This document shows, piece by piece, positions 47,281-58,360 of a stretch of DNA of 64,000 nt. How positions within the stretch are numbered: position 1 is the stretch's first letter; each line of letters begins with the position of its first letter. The stretch is from Pohlia nutans (taxonomy: Eukaryota; Streptophyta; Bryopsida; Bryales; Mniaceae). The notes beneath the pieces are model-generated. The model was not told where the DNA came from, did no database searches, and saw nothing but the letters and a program-made list of their open reading frames with translations. The DNA lies in assembly GCA_022496805.1 (NCBI GenBank), contig CM040104.1, positions 8,965,650 to 9,029,649 of the forward strand, read 5' to 3'. A program made the position numbers and the translations under genes.

Positions 47281-48478
47281 ATCAGGAATTTCGAACCCCA
47301 GTGATTTCGCACGATTTCAGTGCGATTTCCGATATTTCATGGGTGCGTGTATTTTTGGCACTGATTCTGCATCGTTGCGTCATTCATCGCAACTGCACTA
47401 ATATGACATCATGATCGTACAAGCGGATATAGTATTGATTCGACACGATTGATACATCTATTGAAAACGTGCTAATTCTTCACTCTGTACAAATGTCAAA
47501 TGTCGTGTCTTAATCGTCTTTAAACCCACACTGATTCAGTGTGTTTTACGTGCGACATCATCTTTTCTATAACTAGATCTTTTTCTTTCTATATCTAAAT
47601 TTGGTCAAAATAATTTTATTAAAAAAATAAAAAAATATATTTTTCTCTACCTGAACATTATTTCGAGCTGCCCGGACCAACTACTCGCGCTGCCCGAACC
47701 CGTGGTGGGACCCACCACGGTTTCCCAAGCTCTATTGCCGATGGTAGGAATTGAACTTGAGACCTCCCAACTTCAAACCATGCTTTAAACCACCAAACCA
47801 CCTTAAAGTCTTGATGCAAGCACTCGAACTCTTTTGATAATTATAAAGGAATGAAACCATTGACAATTTTTTTGCCATGTATATGTAATTCTTTTTTCAA
47901 ATTTTTTTTGCACTACAACACGCAAGCCTTTTTCTATATCTTGAAATTTTTTCAGAATTTTTTGAATTTTTTTTTTTTGGCCAAAATCGTGATGGCAGAT
48001 CATGGCTGTGAGCTGGTTTTTTTTTTTTTCCAGCGGACTTTAAATGTTTTTAACATTGTGAAAAAATCTTTTTTTTCCAAATTTTTTTTTGCACTAGATT
48101 ATGCAGGACTTTTTCTATATCTAGGATTTTTTTTGGAATATTATGAATTTATTTATTTTTTGCCAAAATCGTGGTGGCTGTGAGCTATTTTTTTAAAAGC
48201 AGAGTTTGGATGCTTTTTTGCGATATAAAAAAAAATTCCAATTTTTTTTCAGTAGATCATGCAAGAATTTTTCTATATCTAAAAAAAATTCAATTTTTTT
48301 TTAACTTTTTTTTGTTTTGCCAAAGTCTTAAAGGGTGTTAGCTGTTTTTTTAATTTTCAGTAGACTTTAGATGTTTTTAGCAATGTAAAAAACTCTTTCT
48401 ATTCCAAATTTTTTTTGCACTCCATTATACAAGCTTTTTCTATACCTAGAAAAAAAATTCAATGGTTTGAATGTTGTA
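47281..48478. repeat. 1.2-kb direct repeat, unit 2
   Basis: Head-to-tail with unit 1 and ends with the same TTCAATGGTTTGAATGTTGT. It contains the second tRNA-like block at about 47741-47812. Similarity is high but includes indels in homopolymer runs. Confidence 0.9.
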
Positions 48479-48479
48479 G

Positions 48480-49200
48480 CAAGCAATTAAAAGCTCTTGC
48501 AATTTTATTTTTTGAAAAGTTGTTCTAATTGAGTTCAAAGAAAGTTTGATTTTAAACTCAATTTAACTAGCAATGCTTCGAGAGATCATGTTTTGGTCGA
48601 TGCCCCCTTATGAGCTGCCCGAGACTAAAAAAATTAAAAATTGAATTAAATTATAATTATTTTCTAATAGGAAATCAAGTATGCTTTCAAACCCAATTTG
48701 AATCGTGCCAATCCAAGTTAAACTCCGCCTGGGGAAACTTTCAAAAAAACAACACCTCTACATTGTCTCGTGTTACAAATTTTACTATTTTGAAAAAGTA
48801 ATGTTCTCCTTTTCTGTACGATTTTTTTCTCCCATGATGAAAAGTACAATGATAACCAATAATACCAAATTTGAATTCTAAAAATATAAAATGTAATTTC
48901 ATTGAAATTTTAATGTTCATTGCTTCTAAATTCTATAAATGAAGATCTAAAAATGTTTTGGAAAATTAGACCGTAAGGATAATTTAAAAAGATTCTTAGA
49001 ATATTCCAAAATAATATAAAATATTTTGAAAGATTCCAAAAGATTCCAAAAGAGAATATTAAAATATTTTTGGTATTTTCTCTATTTATTATATTTCATC
49101 AATAAATCAATATTTTTAAAACACTATAAACTTTTTTTGTCGAGAAGTATGACATGCTACTGTAGTGCAAAAACACATCCTTGAATGTGAGTGACGTCGA
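48480..49200. repeat. AT-rich filler with ATTCCAAAA repeat
   Basis: 48990-49190 carries AATATTCCAAAATAATATAA, AAAGATTCCAAAAGATTCCA and a final GAGAAGTATGACATGCTACT, the same family as 14240-14670, 30280-30470 and (inverted) 33480-33680. Confidence 0.7.
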
Positions 49201-50458
49201 GAAATATAAGTCACTCATTCTCAAATTGAAAACTTGTACGATAACTACACGGATGTCGTACGACAATAATGTGCATTATAATAGATACTGAAATCGCACG
49301 GATATAATAAAAGGCGTTAATATGATATGTATACGATACTAAATCCGCATTAACTAAAACCGCATGTTATCCGTGTCTTATTAGCCATGTAATGTAGATA
49401 CACGATTAACGCACGGATTCCGTCAAGCACGACTTTTGTGCGAAAACAACACTTTTTTCATAATCATTGAAAAGACACTACATCGACATCCTAGTAATGC
49501 ATGTCACTTCCGTACCATAACGACACTTCTAAATGCACATATGACGTGCGGAATCAGTGTTCAACGATAAACGCACTGAAATCGTGCGAAATCAGTGGGG
49601 TCCGAAATTCCTGATGATGTGTCCCTCTCTTAGACAAGTGGAATGTCTCGTGTCGTTTGCCCAAGTACAAGATGTTTTCATCTGTGACCTAGCAACAGCT
49701 ATTAGAATTTGCCAAGAAGAGCTCCATACTATATACATCTAGCCGGATTCAAGATTTAAGTTCGACTCGTTCATGTTGTTTAATGATTTGGTCCAGGCAA
49801 AGTTCGAGTCCATTCGCATGACATGGGTCACAGATTAGAACTTGGAAGATGAACTTTTGCTTTTTGAATCTTTGGTCGTTTCAACCAACAATTTTTTTGC
49901 ACAACGTATGATCCAAGTGTCAAAGCCTATGTCAACGTCACTCGCCTTTGTTGTTGGACACCATGTGGTCAATGGAGACCTCCGTGATAGGTATGTTCAA
50001 TTCCCTGTTTTACTGAAATGATCGGCACTGCGTCATTCAAAGATTTCAAAGATCTTTACTGTAGTTTCTTTTTGTTAAGTCTAAACCGGTTGCCTTAAAC
50101 CCATATTGCTTGTAAAAAGAGTGCCTAACTTGCAACAAGATTGGGTATAAACCCCCCCCAACACCCACAATGTATCACTATCCCTTAGATCAAGGGATAT
50201 TGAAGGGACATTCAAAATGAGTCAAAATTTTGATGTGCAATCAGAGAAGTGCTTGTGAGAATGGGCACAAATAGTGGTGCATGGTAGGTTGTGGATGAGT
50301 TGTTGTAGTCTCGTTGTTGGTGAGTTGAGTACTAAAGCCCTATTTACTGTGTGTTTACTAACGAAGCCGCCCGGATGCTAAATGAAGAGTTGAGCTCATG
50401 CTTTCCGGCCCAGCCTGTTATGGATTGACTCAACATCGTTTTCTCACAATATTGGTTA

Positions 50459-50619
50459 CACTAATAAAAATCTTGTCTAATGGGACATGCCCTTAGTGAC
50501 TAAATATCCGTTGTGAAATGTCTTTAGCGACTCAAAATTAATTTTGGGTCACTGAAGACATGTCACAACGGACATTTAGTCACTAAGGACATGTCACATG
50601 GATAAGATTTCTACTAGTG
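50459..50619. mobile_element. CACTA-type MITE, second copy (161 bp)
   Basis: Begins CACTAATAAAAATCTTGTC and ends AAGATTTCTACTAGTG. Flanks TTA / TTG are a near-match 3-bp duplication. The interior is palindromic, with AGTGACTAAATATCCGTTGTG and its inverse, clearly the same family as 6124-6294 but better preserved in the arms. Confidence 0.85.
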
Positions 50620-50649
50620 TTGGTGCCGGGCTGTGAGAAATCTCTCAAA

Positions 50650-51520
50650 AAACACTTGGTTGTGATCAAGCATTTTCATTGCCATCTGAAATCTGTCACC
50701 ATCAAAGAGAAGGTATGATCTCACCTCAACAACAATGATGAGAAAGAGGAAGAGAGAGAGTTCAATGGGTTCCTAAAATTCTGGATCCAAATGTTTTGGA
50801 GCAGCAACAAATTTTCTTTAAACAAGCCATCATGCACAATTAAAGAGAAGCTATGTGTATGTTTACATAGAAAAAAACTACTCTACAGAACTTCTCTTTT
50901 ACTGAGGGTATCGAAGGTTGGAAGGATTGTAAGCGTCGTGCATGCCTAATGGGAATCTAGAGGACTTGGCCAGGTTTTGTCATAGTTGTTGGCTTAGTGT
51001 AGCTGCTTAGTTGGAGCTTGGCTTTAGTGTTTCCTTTGTGATGGTATTTATGTGAATTTCAACGGCGTTTTTGAACTAGCATTTGGCTCAATGAAGTCAG
51101 TCAGTGTGGTGATATCTAGCTTATATCTCAAGGTGCTAAATTCAAATGGTATGAATAAAGGAATAAAAATTTTGCAAATTTCGTGTGTTGTAGATTTTCC
51201 GGCTTGTTTAGCATGGTAATGTTTAGCCATTTTAAACTAAGGAGGTAGCCGCATTGTTACCATTTGCTCATTTCTCAAGCCAAAAACGAGCAAAAATAAA
51301 ACAATTTAGCCACAATTTACTAAAGGTTCTATGTCTCCATTGCCTAGTGTAATCTTGATGAAATCCACCACTGTAGTCCATTGGTCATACTTCCACAGTG
51401 CATGTAGCCTTCAGTAGTCAATAAAAAAAAAATGTCATTGGCCCTTAAGGCTGAAAAAATAATTCCCATAGGATTTTTGCTAATGAACCAAATATTCTCC
51501 AACTTAAATGACTGTCATGT
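50650..51520. other. Intergenic, no gene seen
   Basis: Mixed sequence with GAGAAAGAGGAAGAGAGAGA near 50740. No coding frame or structural RNA recognised. Confidence 0.5.
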
Positions 51521-51524
51521 GTAT

Positions 51525-51605
51525 TCCAAGATTTGAGATGCCACCTTTAGTTCAGGACCTCGATCAGCATGTCAATATAGCCAATTTGGTCCAAGGCTCT
51601 AGTTT
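51525..51605 (+). pseudogene. tRNA-Leu relic with duplicated upstream flank
   Basis: ATGTCAATATAGCCAATTTG, GGTCCAAGGCTCTAGTTTCA correspond to the 5' half of the tRNA-Leu at 38632. Upstream DNA (TTTGAGATGCCACC ... CTCGATCAGC) also matches the flank of that gene. The variable arm and T-arm are missing. Confidence 0.7.
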
Positions 51606-51679
51606 CAGGTGTTCATATTCATCATGAGCTGAGGATCAATGAAGCCAAAGTTTAGGGGTTATTCAATTAAGAGACACGA

Positions 51680-54115
51680 GTCCACCAGCCTCTAAGGAGG
51701 TTCTCTTAGAAAGAACCAATGTTCTTTACAAAGTTGAGAAGCTACATCAAAAGGATGAGCAAGGTTTATCTGTGAATCATGGGAGTAAGGAGCAAAAGTC
51801 CTCCTCCAAAGAGACTCGTTCTAAGGGAGATGAGTTTTCTGCTCACACTTCAGTTTCCGCCTGTCAATCGGGTCATTTTCCCTTAAAACAATTGAGTACA
51901 GATAATCAGGTGGAGGACCCACTTATAGGAAAGATTGATGTACAGTCTAAGGAATTAGAAAGATTGATTTTATCTAGCACAAAGATAAACAAATTCAAGA
52001 CCAAACGGACAGGGTGGATAGGTTTGAAACGGATCCGAACACTTGCATTAAGCAAAAGTACCTGATGACTAATATCCCTCAACAATTCTAGGATGCAACT
52101 GATTTCTCACTACTCTGAGGTTGAAAAATAATAGGTGTCGTATATTTCCTATTCTAACGTCAAACACTGGTACTATGAAGAACCCAGATGTTAAGATATT
52201 AATGGAGAAGACGAGTCCGGGATTCTCCATGGCTAAGGCTATAGCTTTTAAGCAACTAGCGATCCCTGAGAGCCAACCCTTATGGGGATTGGTGGCGGCA
52301 CAAGATGACATTGTCAACAAAACTTTTATAGCTTTGAGGAGAATTATTATCAACACCAACAAATAAAGTCAATCCTATAAAGACAGGGTCCGATGCTTGT
52401 TGCTACTATAAATGGATAAAGGTGGATGCAGAAAATGCTCATTGTATTTGTTTGGCATTCATTCTCGTAGTCAAAGAGACCATTGAGTTACATAAGGTGG
52501 AGAGGTACTACTGGGAGAATGTAGACACAGATATTCGAGGGATGATAGATACCAGGGGAATGCAAGGGAAATTTACTCGTATTCCGGGAGTTACAGAAGA
52601 GTTGCTACAAAGAATTATTGGTGAAGACCTTCATAAGGTGGAAAATCCTTAGGCTAGAGTGTTTGGTAAGAAGTTAAAGTTGGGCAACATTCTTTTCCTG
52701 AAAGAGTCAGCTCAAAGTGAGACTCAAGCTAATTTGCCCCAAGAGGATGAATTTGAACCAATTGGTTATGGCAACTCAGAATATCCAAAGTCTGGGACAA
52801 AAGATACGTGGAGCTAGGAAAAGGGTAGAATTTTGAGAATACATAGATAAGCAAATTCCTAAAGTAGGTATCCTATTATTATAAAAACACCATATCTCTT
52901 TAGAAGATTGTCTTTAAAAGACAAAGCAATTGGAATACAAAGGACAAGTCAATTTTTGGAACAACACTCAATACACTACATTAGGGGATTTTTTTTCAGG
53001 AGGCACCGGAATTATCACTAGTCTGCCAGTGGCCCCATTCATTGTTCAACATGGTGTTCTAATAGAAGGTAGGGCTTAGTTTATTATTCTTTAAATTAAA
53101 AATATCAAAGTGGGGGTCATGAATACTTATGCCCTAAATCCCCGTAGACAGAGGCAACGATTTTGGACAGAGATGGCGGATAAAGAGTTCCCTCATATTC
53201 AATGGATTTTGGGAGGTGAGTTTAGCATGATAGAAGGAGCGGAGGATTAGAGTCCGGACTACGTAGGAAAGGCCATGACAAAGAGGGAAGGTAATTCTTA
53301 GGAACGATTGCTATTGAAATTGGGAGTTAATGATGTATTCAACTTAGATGATTTTAGAAGAATTGGAAACAAAAACTACACCTGGAGGAAGGAGAACCCA
53401 GTCTCCATATGGCCTAGGCTGGATAGGTTTTATGTGGGTCCTCAGATTTAGGACTTTGATAGTAGAACAAGAATTTGGACCATCATTCGTCACCTATCAG
53501 ATGATGCGGCGGTATTCTTATAGATACGATTTCAGAAAATAAAGTTCAAGGAAGTCAAAGCCTTTCATACGGCTCTGTTGAAGACACTTCAAACTCAAGA
53601 GGAACTACCAGGAGAATGAACACAAACGATGGAAAACAACACGGGTGTTACTCAAGGAGATAAGATTGTTGATGCATTAAATGCAATCAAGCGCAAGAGT
53701 GATTGAATCACTTAGGATATGCGCAAATAAGGGCATCAGAAGTATGGAAGTCTATTTTAAGAGATCAAAAATGTTGAACAGGATCTTTAGGAAGACTAGC
53801 ACAATCTTGAAGCATAGGAGAGATTTAATAAGGCTTAAGTGGAGCTAGAAGAATCAGGATGGATAAATTGGAGAGGAAGCAATTTGCAGTGGGAGCCAAC
53901 TAGTGAAAAATGAGTGACAGATGCACGGCTAAATTCTTCAATTACCATAAGGGAACTAAAAAAAGACCTCTATTCAGGAACTCTTTAAGGCGGGGTAGTC
54001 TTTATGCACTCAAGAAGAAATCTCAAAATATGTTCAGGAGTACTATAAAGACCTCTATTTCAATGACCCCATTGTGGAAAACATTATTCAAGGGATGAAT
54101 AAGTGTCTTCATTAG
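51680..54115 (+). pseudogene. LINE relic: ORF1-like region and endonuclease, many stops
   Basis: Successive open stretches: 51700-52065, 52121-52366, 52422-52652 and 53090-53480. The endonuclease part is recognisable from GVMNTYALNPRRQRQRFW, ILGGEF (in place of the usual GDFN) and NYTWRKENP followed by SIWPRLDRFYVG. These are the order and spacing of plant L1-type APE endonucleases. The C-terminal linker YYKDLYFNDPIVENIIQGMN leads towards the reverse transcriptase, which is absent here. It resembles the start of the RT fragment at 61.7 kb. Numerous nonsense codons make it inactive. Confidence 0.75.
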
Positions 54116-54234
54116 GGGCAGAATGAAGCCTATTGAGGGCCTCGATATTCGTGCTCAAAGAAAATGCTGCCCAAAGAACATCTCTTGGATGCCCGTAAAA
54201 GAAATATGACTATGCCACGTGGCAGATCATCGTC

Positions 54235-54510
54235 CACGTGTTTGGAGAGGAGAGCTTCGCAGCTGTTTGAACCACCTGTCAATTCATTGCGCCGGCGCTT
54301 AATGGAAGGCGCGAATCCACAACAAGCTTTGAAATTTGAAATTGCCCTCATATGTACATCCAAGGAGAAACATATTATCTTCATATAGAAACATTTCACG
54401 AATGGTATCCTTCAGACAACAAGCTGTCAGTTGTTTCGGCAACAGATGAGTTTGTTTCACTTCGTTGGCAACAGGCGTTGTGCTTGTTGATTGCGTACAT
54501 TTAATTTCAA
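54235..54510. repeat. Leader repeat Y, copy 1
   Basis: Almost identical to 56360-56600, immediately upstream of the gene at 56625 (GGAAGGCGCGAATCCACAAC, TGAAATTTGAAATTGCCCTC, TTTCACTTCGTTGGCAACAG). Copy 1 lacks an 11-bp segment CTGTTGGGTAC that copy 2 has duplicated around GTAC. Confidence 0.85.
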
Positions 54511-54514
54511 ATAT

Positions 54515-54745
54515 TTATTAAAATTACAAATTTTATTCTTAGAATTTGAATTTTTTTTATGATTCGTTAAAACTAAACATTCTATTCTAAAATTTAAAAA
54601 AAGAATTTTTTTCAAAGGAGAGATCATCATTACTTTCTTCAAATAGTAAGTTTTCTAACACTAAACAATGTAGAAGTGTTTGTCTTTGAAAATTTCTTCT
54701 GGGTGGATTTTAACTTGGACTGACATGATTCAAATTGGGTTAGAA
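54515..54745. repeat. Repeat X, copy 1 (pairs with 56085-56310)
   Basis: Shares ATGATT(C/G)GTTAAA-, TTACTTTC(T/C)-CAAATAG, TGGGTGGA(T/G)TTTAACT and TCAAATTGGGTTAG-like blocks with 56085-56310, same orientation. The local order is Y1-X1 ... X2-Y2. Confidence 0.65.
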
Positions 54746-55264
54746 AGTAGACTTGATTCCCTATTTGAAAATATTTTATTTTCTATAAAAATGTTTTGTT
54801 TATCTCGGGCAGACCGTAAAAAAAGGGTAGAGACCATAAAATGGTTGATCCGTCACTTAGGAGTTAAAGTAAAAGTACTAACCAAAATGAATTCGATTCT
54901 AAAAATAGTTTAGGCAAGGATGACTTAGTTATCCACAAAAATGTAAGAAACTACATCTTTGAATGCTTTAATTTGACTAAATTCAAATGCTTGTAGTAAT
55001 AATTGGCTTTACTGCCAATAATCTATTGGTAATACCATATGAAATTAAAAAACATAATGTTCAAAAAATGTAAATAATGTTCATTGTGTGACGTGCCATT
55101 CAATCATAGGAGTGAGATCTTGTCAATCAAACAATGTATCTCTTTCACCTACCAAACCACATTTATAATCCTAGTACAATCTGTCTACATTCTTAGAATA
55201 TGTACAGACTAATAAGACTACTACTGTGGTGTTCTAAAAGTTATGGAAGATTTGGTTTATGATT

Positions 55265-55374
55265 CATGTGAAAGTTATGGAAGATTTGGTGCGCTGTGAC
55301 TAATGTGACTAATGCCTTCTAGGGCATTAGTCACATTAGTCACATAGCACCAAATCTTCCATAACTTTCACATG
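55265..55374. repeat. Near-perfect 110-bp hairpin, copy 1
   Basis: Arms of 52 nt (55265-55316 and 55323-55374) with a 6-nt loop TTCTAG and about two mismatches. Left arm begins CATGTGAAAGTTATGGAAGA. Either a tiny MITE or a precursor of small RNA. Confidence 0.8.
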
Positions 55375-55608
55375 TTGATTCTAAAATCCACAAAATAACC
55401 CTTAGAGTTGTAATAATGCCAAATGAACACATTGTGATAGTTAGTTGTATCCCACTCAACAAATTTATATTTTATGGGGGGTTTAGAGTTTAAAAAAATC
55501 TAAAAATTGTGAAAATTTATTAAAGAGTTCAATGGTTGCACAGATTGACAAGATGGTGTCTTATACATTTTTTCAACCATGTGAAAATTTTGAACAATTT
55601 GGCCACTC

Positions 55609-55719
55609 CATGTGAAAGTTATAGAAGATTTGGTGCGTTGTGACTAATGTGACTAATGCCCTAACAAGGCATTAGTCACATTAGTCACATTGTACTAAAT
55701 TTTCCATAACTTTCATATG
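55609..55719. repeat. Near-perfect hairpin, copy 2
   Basis: Same hairpin as 55265-55374, 340 bp away. Loop CTAACAA; the right arm has a few more changes. Both are followed by TGTTGATTCTAAAATCCA, so flanks were copied too. Confidence 0.8.
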
Positions 55720-56084
55720 TTGATTCTAAAATCCAATAATTGATAATATGAATAAAAGGAGCTTTCCTCCCTACTACTCACTAATATACAACAGAAGGAA
55801 CTGAACACAAATAAGCAAAAATCATTTTTTCAAGCTAATCAAAATCTATCTCGAAACATTAAATGCACAAATTGAGTAACATTTGCCAAATTAACCCCTA
55901 AAAGCCCAAGGAGTATTGGGCAAAACATAGATGTGTTATAATATGTGCCTACCTATATGTTTGATGAAGTTTGGTTCAATAAACAAAATGTAGGGCATCA
56001 TCTCTGCAAATTATCTGTACAGTCAAACTTCCAAAAATAATTTTAGATCATTTTTTTAATGAACTTTAAAACATTAAACTTTGA

Positions 56085-56310
56085 AAATTTGTATAAATTC
56101 TAATTTTCACTTTTAGAGTATGAAATTTACCGTGATTGGTTAAATTTGGTTTATCTATAGTAAACTTCAAAAAAGAAGAAGAAATGATGTTACTTTCCCC
56201 AAATAGAAAATTTTGTAACACCAAGACAATGTTGAAGTGACTTACTTTGAAAAATTCTCTTGGGTGGAGTTTAACTCGGATTGACATAATTCAACTTGGG
56301 TTAGTTCAAG
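56085..56310. repeat. Repeat X, copy 2
   Basis: Pairs with 54515-54745. Lies directly upstream of leader repeat Y copy 2. Confidence 0.65.
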
Positions 56311-56344
56311 ATTACCGGTTCACTAATTCTAACTAGTAAGCGAA

Positions 56345-56600
56345 TTCTAACTGACTGGCGATCCTGTCAATTCATCCCGCCGGCGCCTAATGGAAGGCGC
56401 GAATCCACAACAAGCTTTGAAATTTGAAATTGCCCTCATATGTACCTGTTGGGTACATCCAAGGAGAAACATATTATCTTCATAAAGAAACATTTCACGA
56501 ATGGTATCCTTCAAACAACAAGCTGTCAGTTGTTTCGGCAACAGATGAGTTTGTTTCACTTCGTTGGCAACAGGCGTTGTCCTTGTTGATTGCGTATATT
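56345..56600. repeat. Leader repeat Y, copy 2
   Basis: Ends about 25 bp before the ATG of the 56625 gene. One frame reads ...GYIQGETYYLHKETFHEWYP and stops at TAA 56607, so the block may be an exon tail of an earlier gene, or a 5' leader. Confidence 0.7.
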
Positions 56601-56624
56601 AATTGTTAATTGTTTTGGTTAACA

Positions 56625-58055
56625 ATGGAGAATAGATCTAGTTACAAAGTATCTGCCACCATTGCTGGAAAATATGCGCCTATTATTAATCGTAGTCGCA
56701 TGCTTCATGAACAGACACCGAAGAGTCATTTTCCTGAATTGCGAAGTCGTGGTGCTACAAACCTTGACCTATGGATTGATGGATCGTTGTATCCTCGACA
56801 TCCAAGTTCAAACAAACGCCCAAGCTTTCATTCAGTGAGCAATTTGTTAGAATTTGTAGCAGAGGGGAATTCGGGGTTACTTGGTTATATTGAGAGTTTG
56901 TGCTCTTCAACGTGCACAGAAAAATTTCAGCTAGATGAGGCTAAGCGAGAGATTTCAAAGTTACAAGAGAGTATGCAGATACTAATAAACGATGTAGAGG
57001 AACGAGATCGTTTGCTGCAATTCACAAGAGAAGAAATTCAAGGAAGAGAACGCTTAGAAGAACAAAATAGAGCATTGTTGTTAGAAACAAAATTGTTGAA
57101 GAACGAGATTTGCAGCATAAAATCAGAGTGTATTGTCATGAAGGATTTTTATGAGGATCGACTTAGTCACTTGCATGCCAAGCAAGCAGAATATGAAGAA
57201 GAACGTTTGCAAATGGAGATAGATTTTTGGGTGGAGATGGAAAGTCAGAAACAATGCCACGCAGAAAAATTGAGCAGTATTACTAGTGCATTGAAGCGAA
57301 CAAAAGCTACATTGAGTAGACGTGAAAAAAAGTTACAAAATCTTGTAAAGACTCCACACGGATATCGAAGCATTGTCAGACCAAGGAGGGACTTAGCATC
57401 GTTAGCGCCACGTGGAGGTCAAGCAAAACGCATAATTAGACTTGCACGTTCTATAATCAATCCGGCTACAACAGGAGAAATTCAAACCGCAAATTTTGTC
57501 GCTGGTTCAAGACGTCGCTTACTTGGATCCAAAGAAACGCAGAGACAGACCGGACAAGTATTGGCCTCTGTATTCTCTCAGATAGAGGTATCGGCAATGT
57601 GTGAGTCCACACAAATGAATGCAGTAGGGGTGCGCATGGCAAATTACTACATGGACAAAATAGGAGAGAAGATTGGAGCAAACGAAATATTGGAAACATG
57701 CGACAGGAATGGAATAACTCACCGAGGTTATGGAGCAATATATAAGCAATTTAAGGGTGCCGCAAAATCATCTGGACGAGGCCTTCGAATAGGATGCTTG
57801 CCAAATCCTCACAAGATATCGATTGCCAGATCCTTATTGAACTTGAAGTTGCGGGAGTATGTTGGAGAATATTATCCAATCATTAGCACTCTAAAAGCAT
57901 CCCCTACTGGAAATAATAAAGAGCATGTATTGGTTTCTCTAAATGAGTACAACTCACTCTTCACTGATGTGGAACAAGTTCAGCGAACGATGGTGGAACT
58001 CTATGGCATCACACCGCAAGGTTGTAAGTTATTGATCTCCTTCACTGGCTCATGA
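56625..58055 (+). CDS. Unknown transposase-like protein, N-terminal part (476 aa), coiled-coil
   Basis: Starts MENRSSYKVSATIAGKYAPI. Residues about 105-250 are a long coiled coil (DEAKREISKLQESMQ ... LKRTKATLSRREKKLQ). A basic region follows (RPRRDLASLAPRGGQAKRII), then a conserved-looking globular part (MNAVGVRMANYYMDKIGE, THRGYGAIYKQFKGAAK, LVSLNEYNSLFTDVEQVQ, MVELYGITPQ). The style recalls multi-copy uncharacterised proteins seen in cnidarian and plant genomes that I suspect belong to DNA transposons; that is from memory, with no search. Its likely C-terminal part lies at 58798-59241, but no in-phase splice joins them, and the central catalytic region expected in such proteins is absent. 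I read this as an internally deleted copy. It faces the minus-strand gene at 59236-60532. Confidence 0.6.
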   Translation: MENRSSYKVSATIAGKYAPIINRSRMLHEQTPKSHFPELRSRGATNLDLWIDGSLYPRHPSSNKRPSFHSVSNLLEFVAEGNSGLLGYIESLCSSTCTEKFQLDEAKREISKLQESMQILINDVEERDRLLQFTREEIQGRERLEEQNRALLLETKLLKNEICSIKSECIVMKDFYEDRLSHLHAKQAEYEEERLQMEIDFWVEMESQKQCHAEKLSSITSALKRTKATLSRREKKLQNLVKTPHGYRSIVRPRRDLASLAPRGGQAKRIIRLARSIINPATTGEIQTANFVAGSRRRLLGSKETQRQTGQVLASVFSQIEVSAMCESTQMNAVGVRMANYYMDKIGEKIGANEILETCDRNGITHRGYGAIYKQFKGAAKSSGRGLRIGCLPNPHKISIARSLLNLKLREYVGEYYPIISTLKASPTGNNKEHVLVSLNEYNSLFTDVEQVQRTMVELYGITPQGCKLLISFTGS

Positions 58056-58060
58056 TAAAC

Positions 58061-58360
58061 TTAACTTACTGCTTTTTTATCCTTTGTCATCACATTAACT
58101 AGTTGTTTTGCTCTCCAACTACTTAACTTACTGCTTTTTTATCCTTTGTCATCACATTAACTAGTTGTTTTGCTCTCCAACTACTTAACTCACTGCTTTT
58201 TTATCCTCATCACATTAACTAATTGTTTTGCTCTCCAACTACTTAACTTAGTGCTTTTCTCTCCTCATCACATTAACTAGTTGTTTTGCTCTCCAACTAC
58301 TTAACTTAGTGTTTTTTTCTCCTCATCACATTAACTAGTTGATTTGCTCTCCAACTTGAA
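58061..58360. repeat. Tandem repeat, about 60-68-bp units, 5 copies
   Basis: Units CTACTTAACTTACTGCTTTT + TATCCTTTGTCATCACATTA + ACTAGTTGTTTTGCTCTCCA, later ones shortened. They occupy the gap between the two coding blocks of the transposase-like gene. Confidence 0.9.

Larger units (their letters stand above)
46055..49617. mobile_element. 3.56-kb element with about 45-bp terminal inverted repeats, inserted in the hAT pseudogene
   Basis: The left end CATCATCAGGAATTTCGGAC continuing CCCACTGATTTCGCACGATT is repeated in inverse orientation at the right end (to 49617). Interior: two direct copies of a 1.2-kb unit, then AT-rich DNA. It interrupts the transposase frame between LCDLETLLGIA and CPSLRQVE. 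No transposase of its own and no clear target duplication were found. Subterminal DNA is full of CACTGATT / TTCGCACG-type short motifs in both orientations, typical of DNA transposons. Confidence 0.7.
44370..50030 (+). pseudogene. hAT-type transposase pseudogene (ZNF862-like lineage), split by an insertion
   Basis: Decayed coding blocks in the expected order: MAYSKRQPKK (44374), AYRIKYFKTSRN (about 44578), RPMSDYPSMKDLLNFVEI (about 45235), the open stretch 45351-45668 (FSLTFDKTTTVDYVLW ... KLVNFGVDGVNVFQ), YAPNVVAIYCVAH (about 45680), SPKRYLE and ARPLYYSLCDLETLLGIA (to 46055). After a 3.5-kb insertion the frame resumes with CPSLRQVECLVSFAQ and VFICDLATAIRICQEELHT (49620-49740) and later DLRDRYVQFP. 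The motif order (FD/DE-TTVD, GADGV, CVAH, LCDLE, QVE-L-FAQ) is that of domesticated-type hAT transposases such as ZNF862 relatives. Many stops and frameshifts make it inactive. Short introns may explain some breaks. Confidence 0.75.

Noticed and set aside
54164..54388. 74-codon open frame ending KEKHIIFI
   Set aside because: Falls in the duplicated leader repeat; the frame is not kept in copy 2 because of the 11-bp difference.
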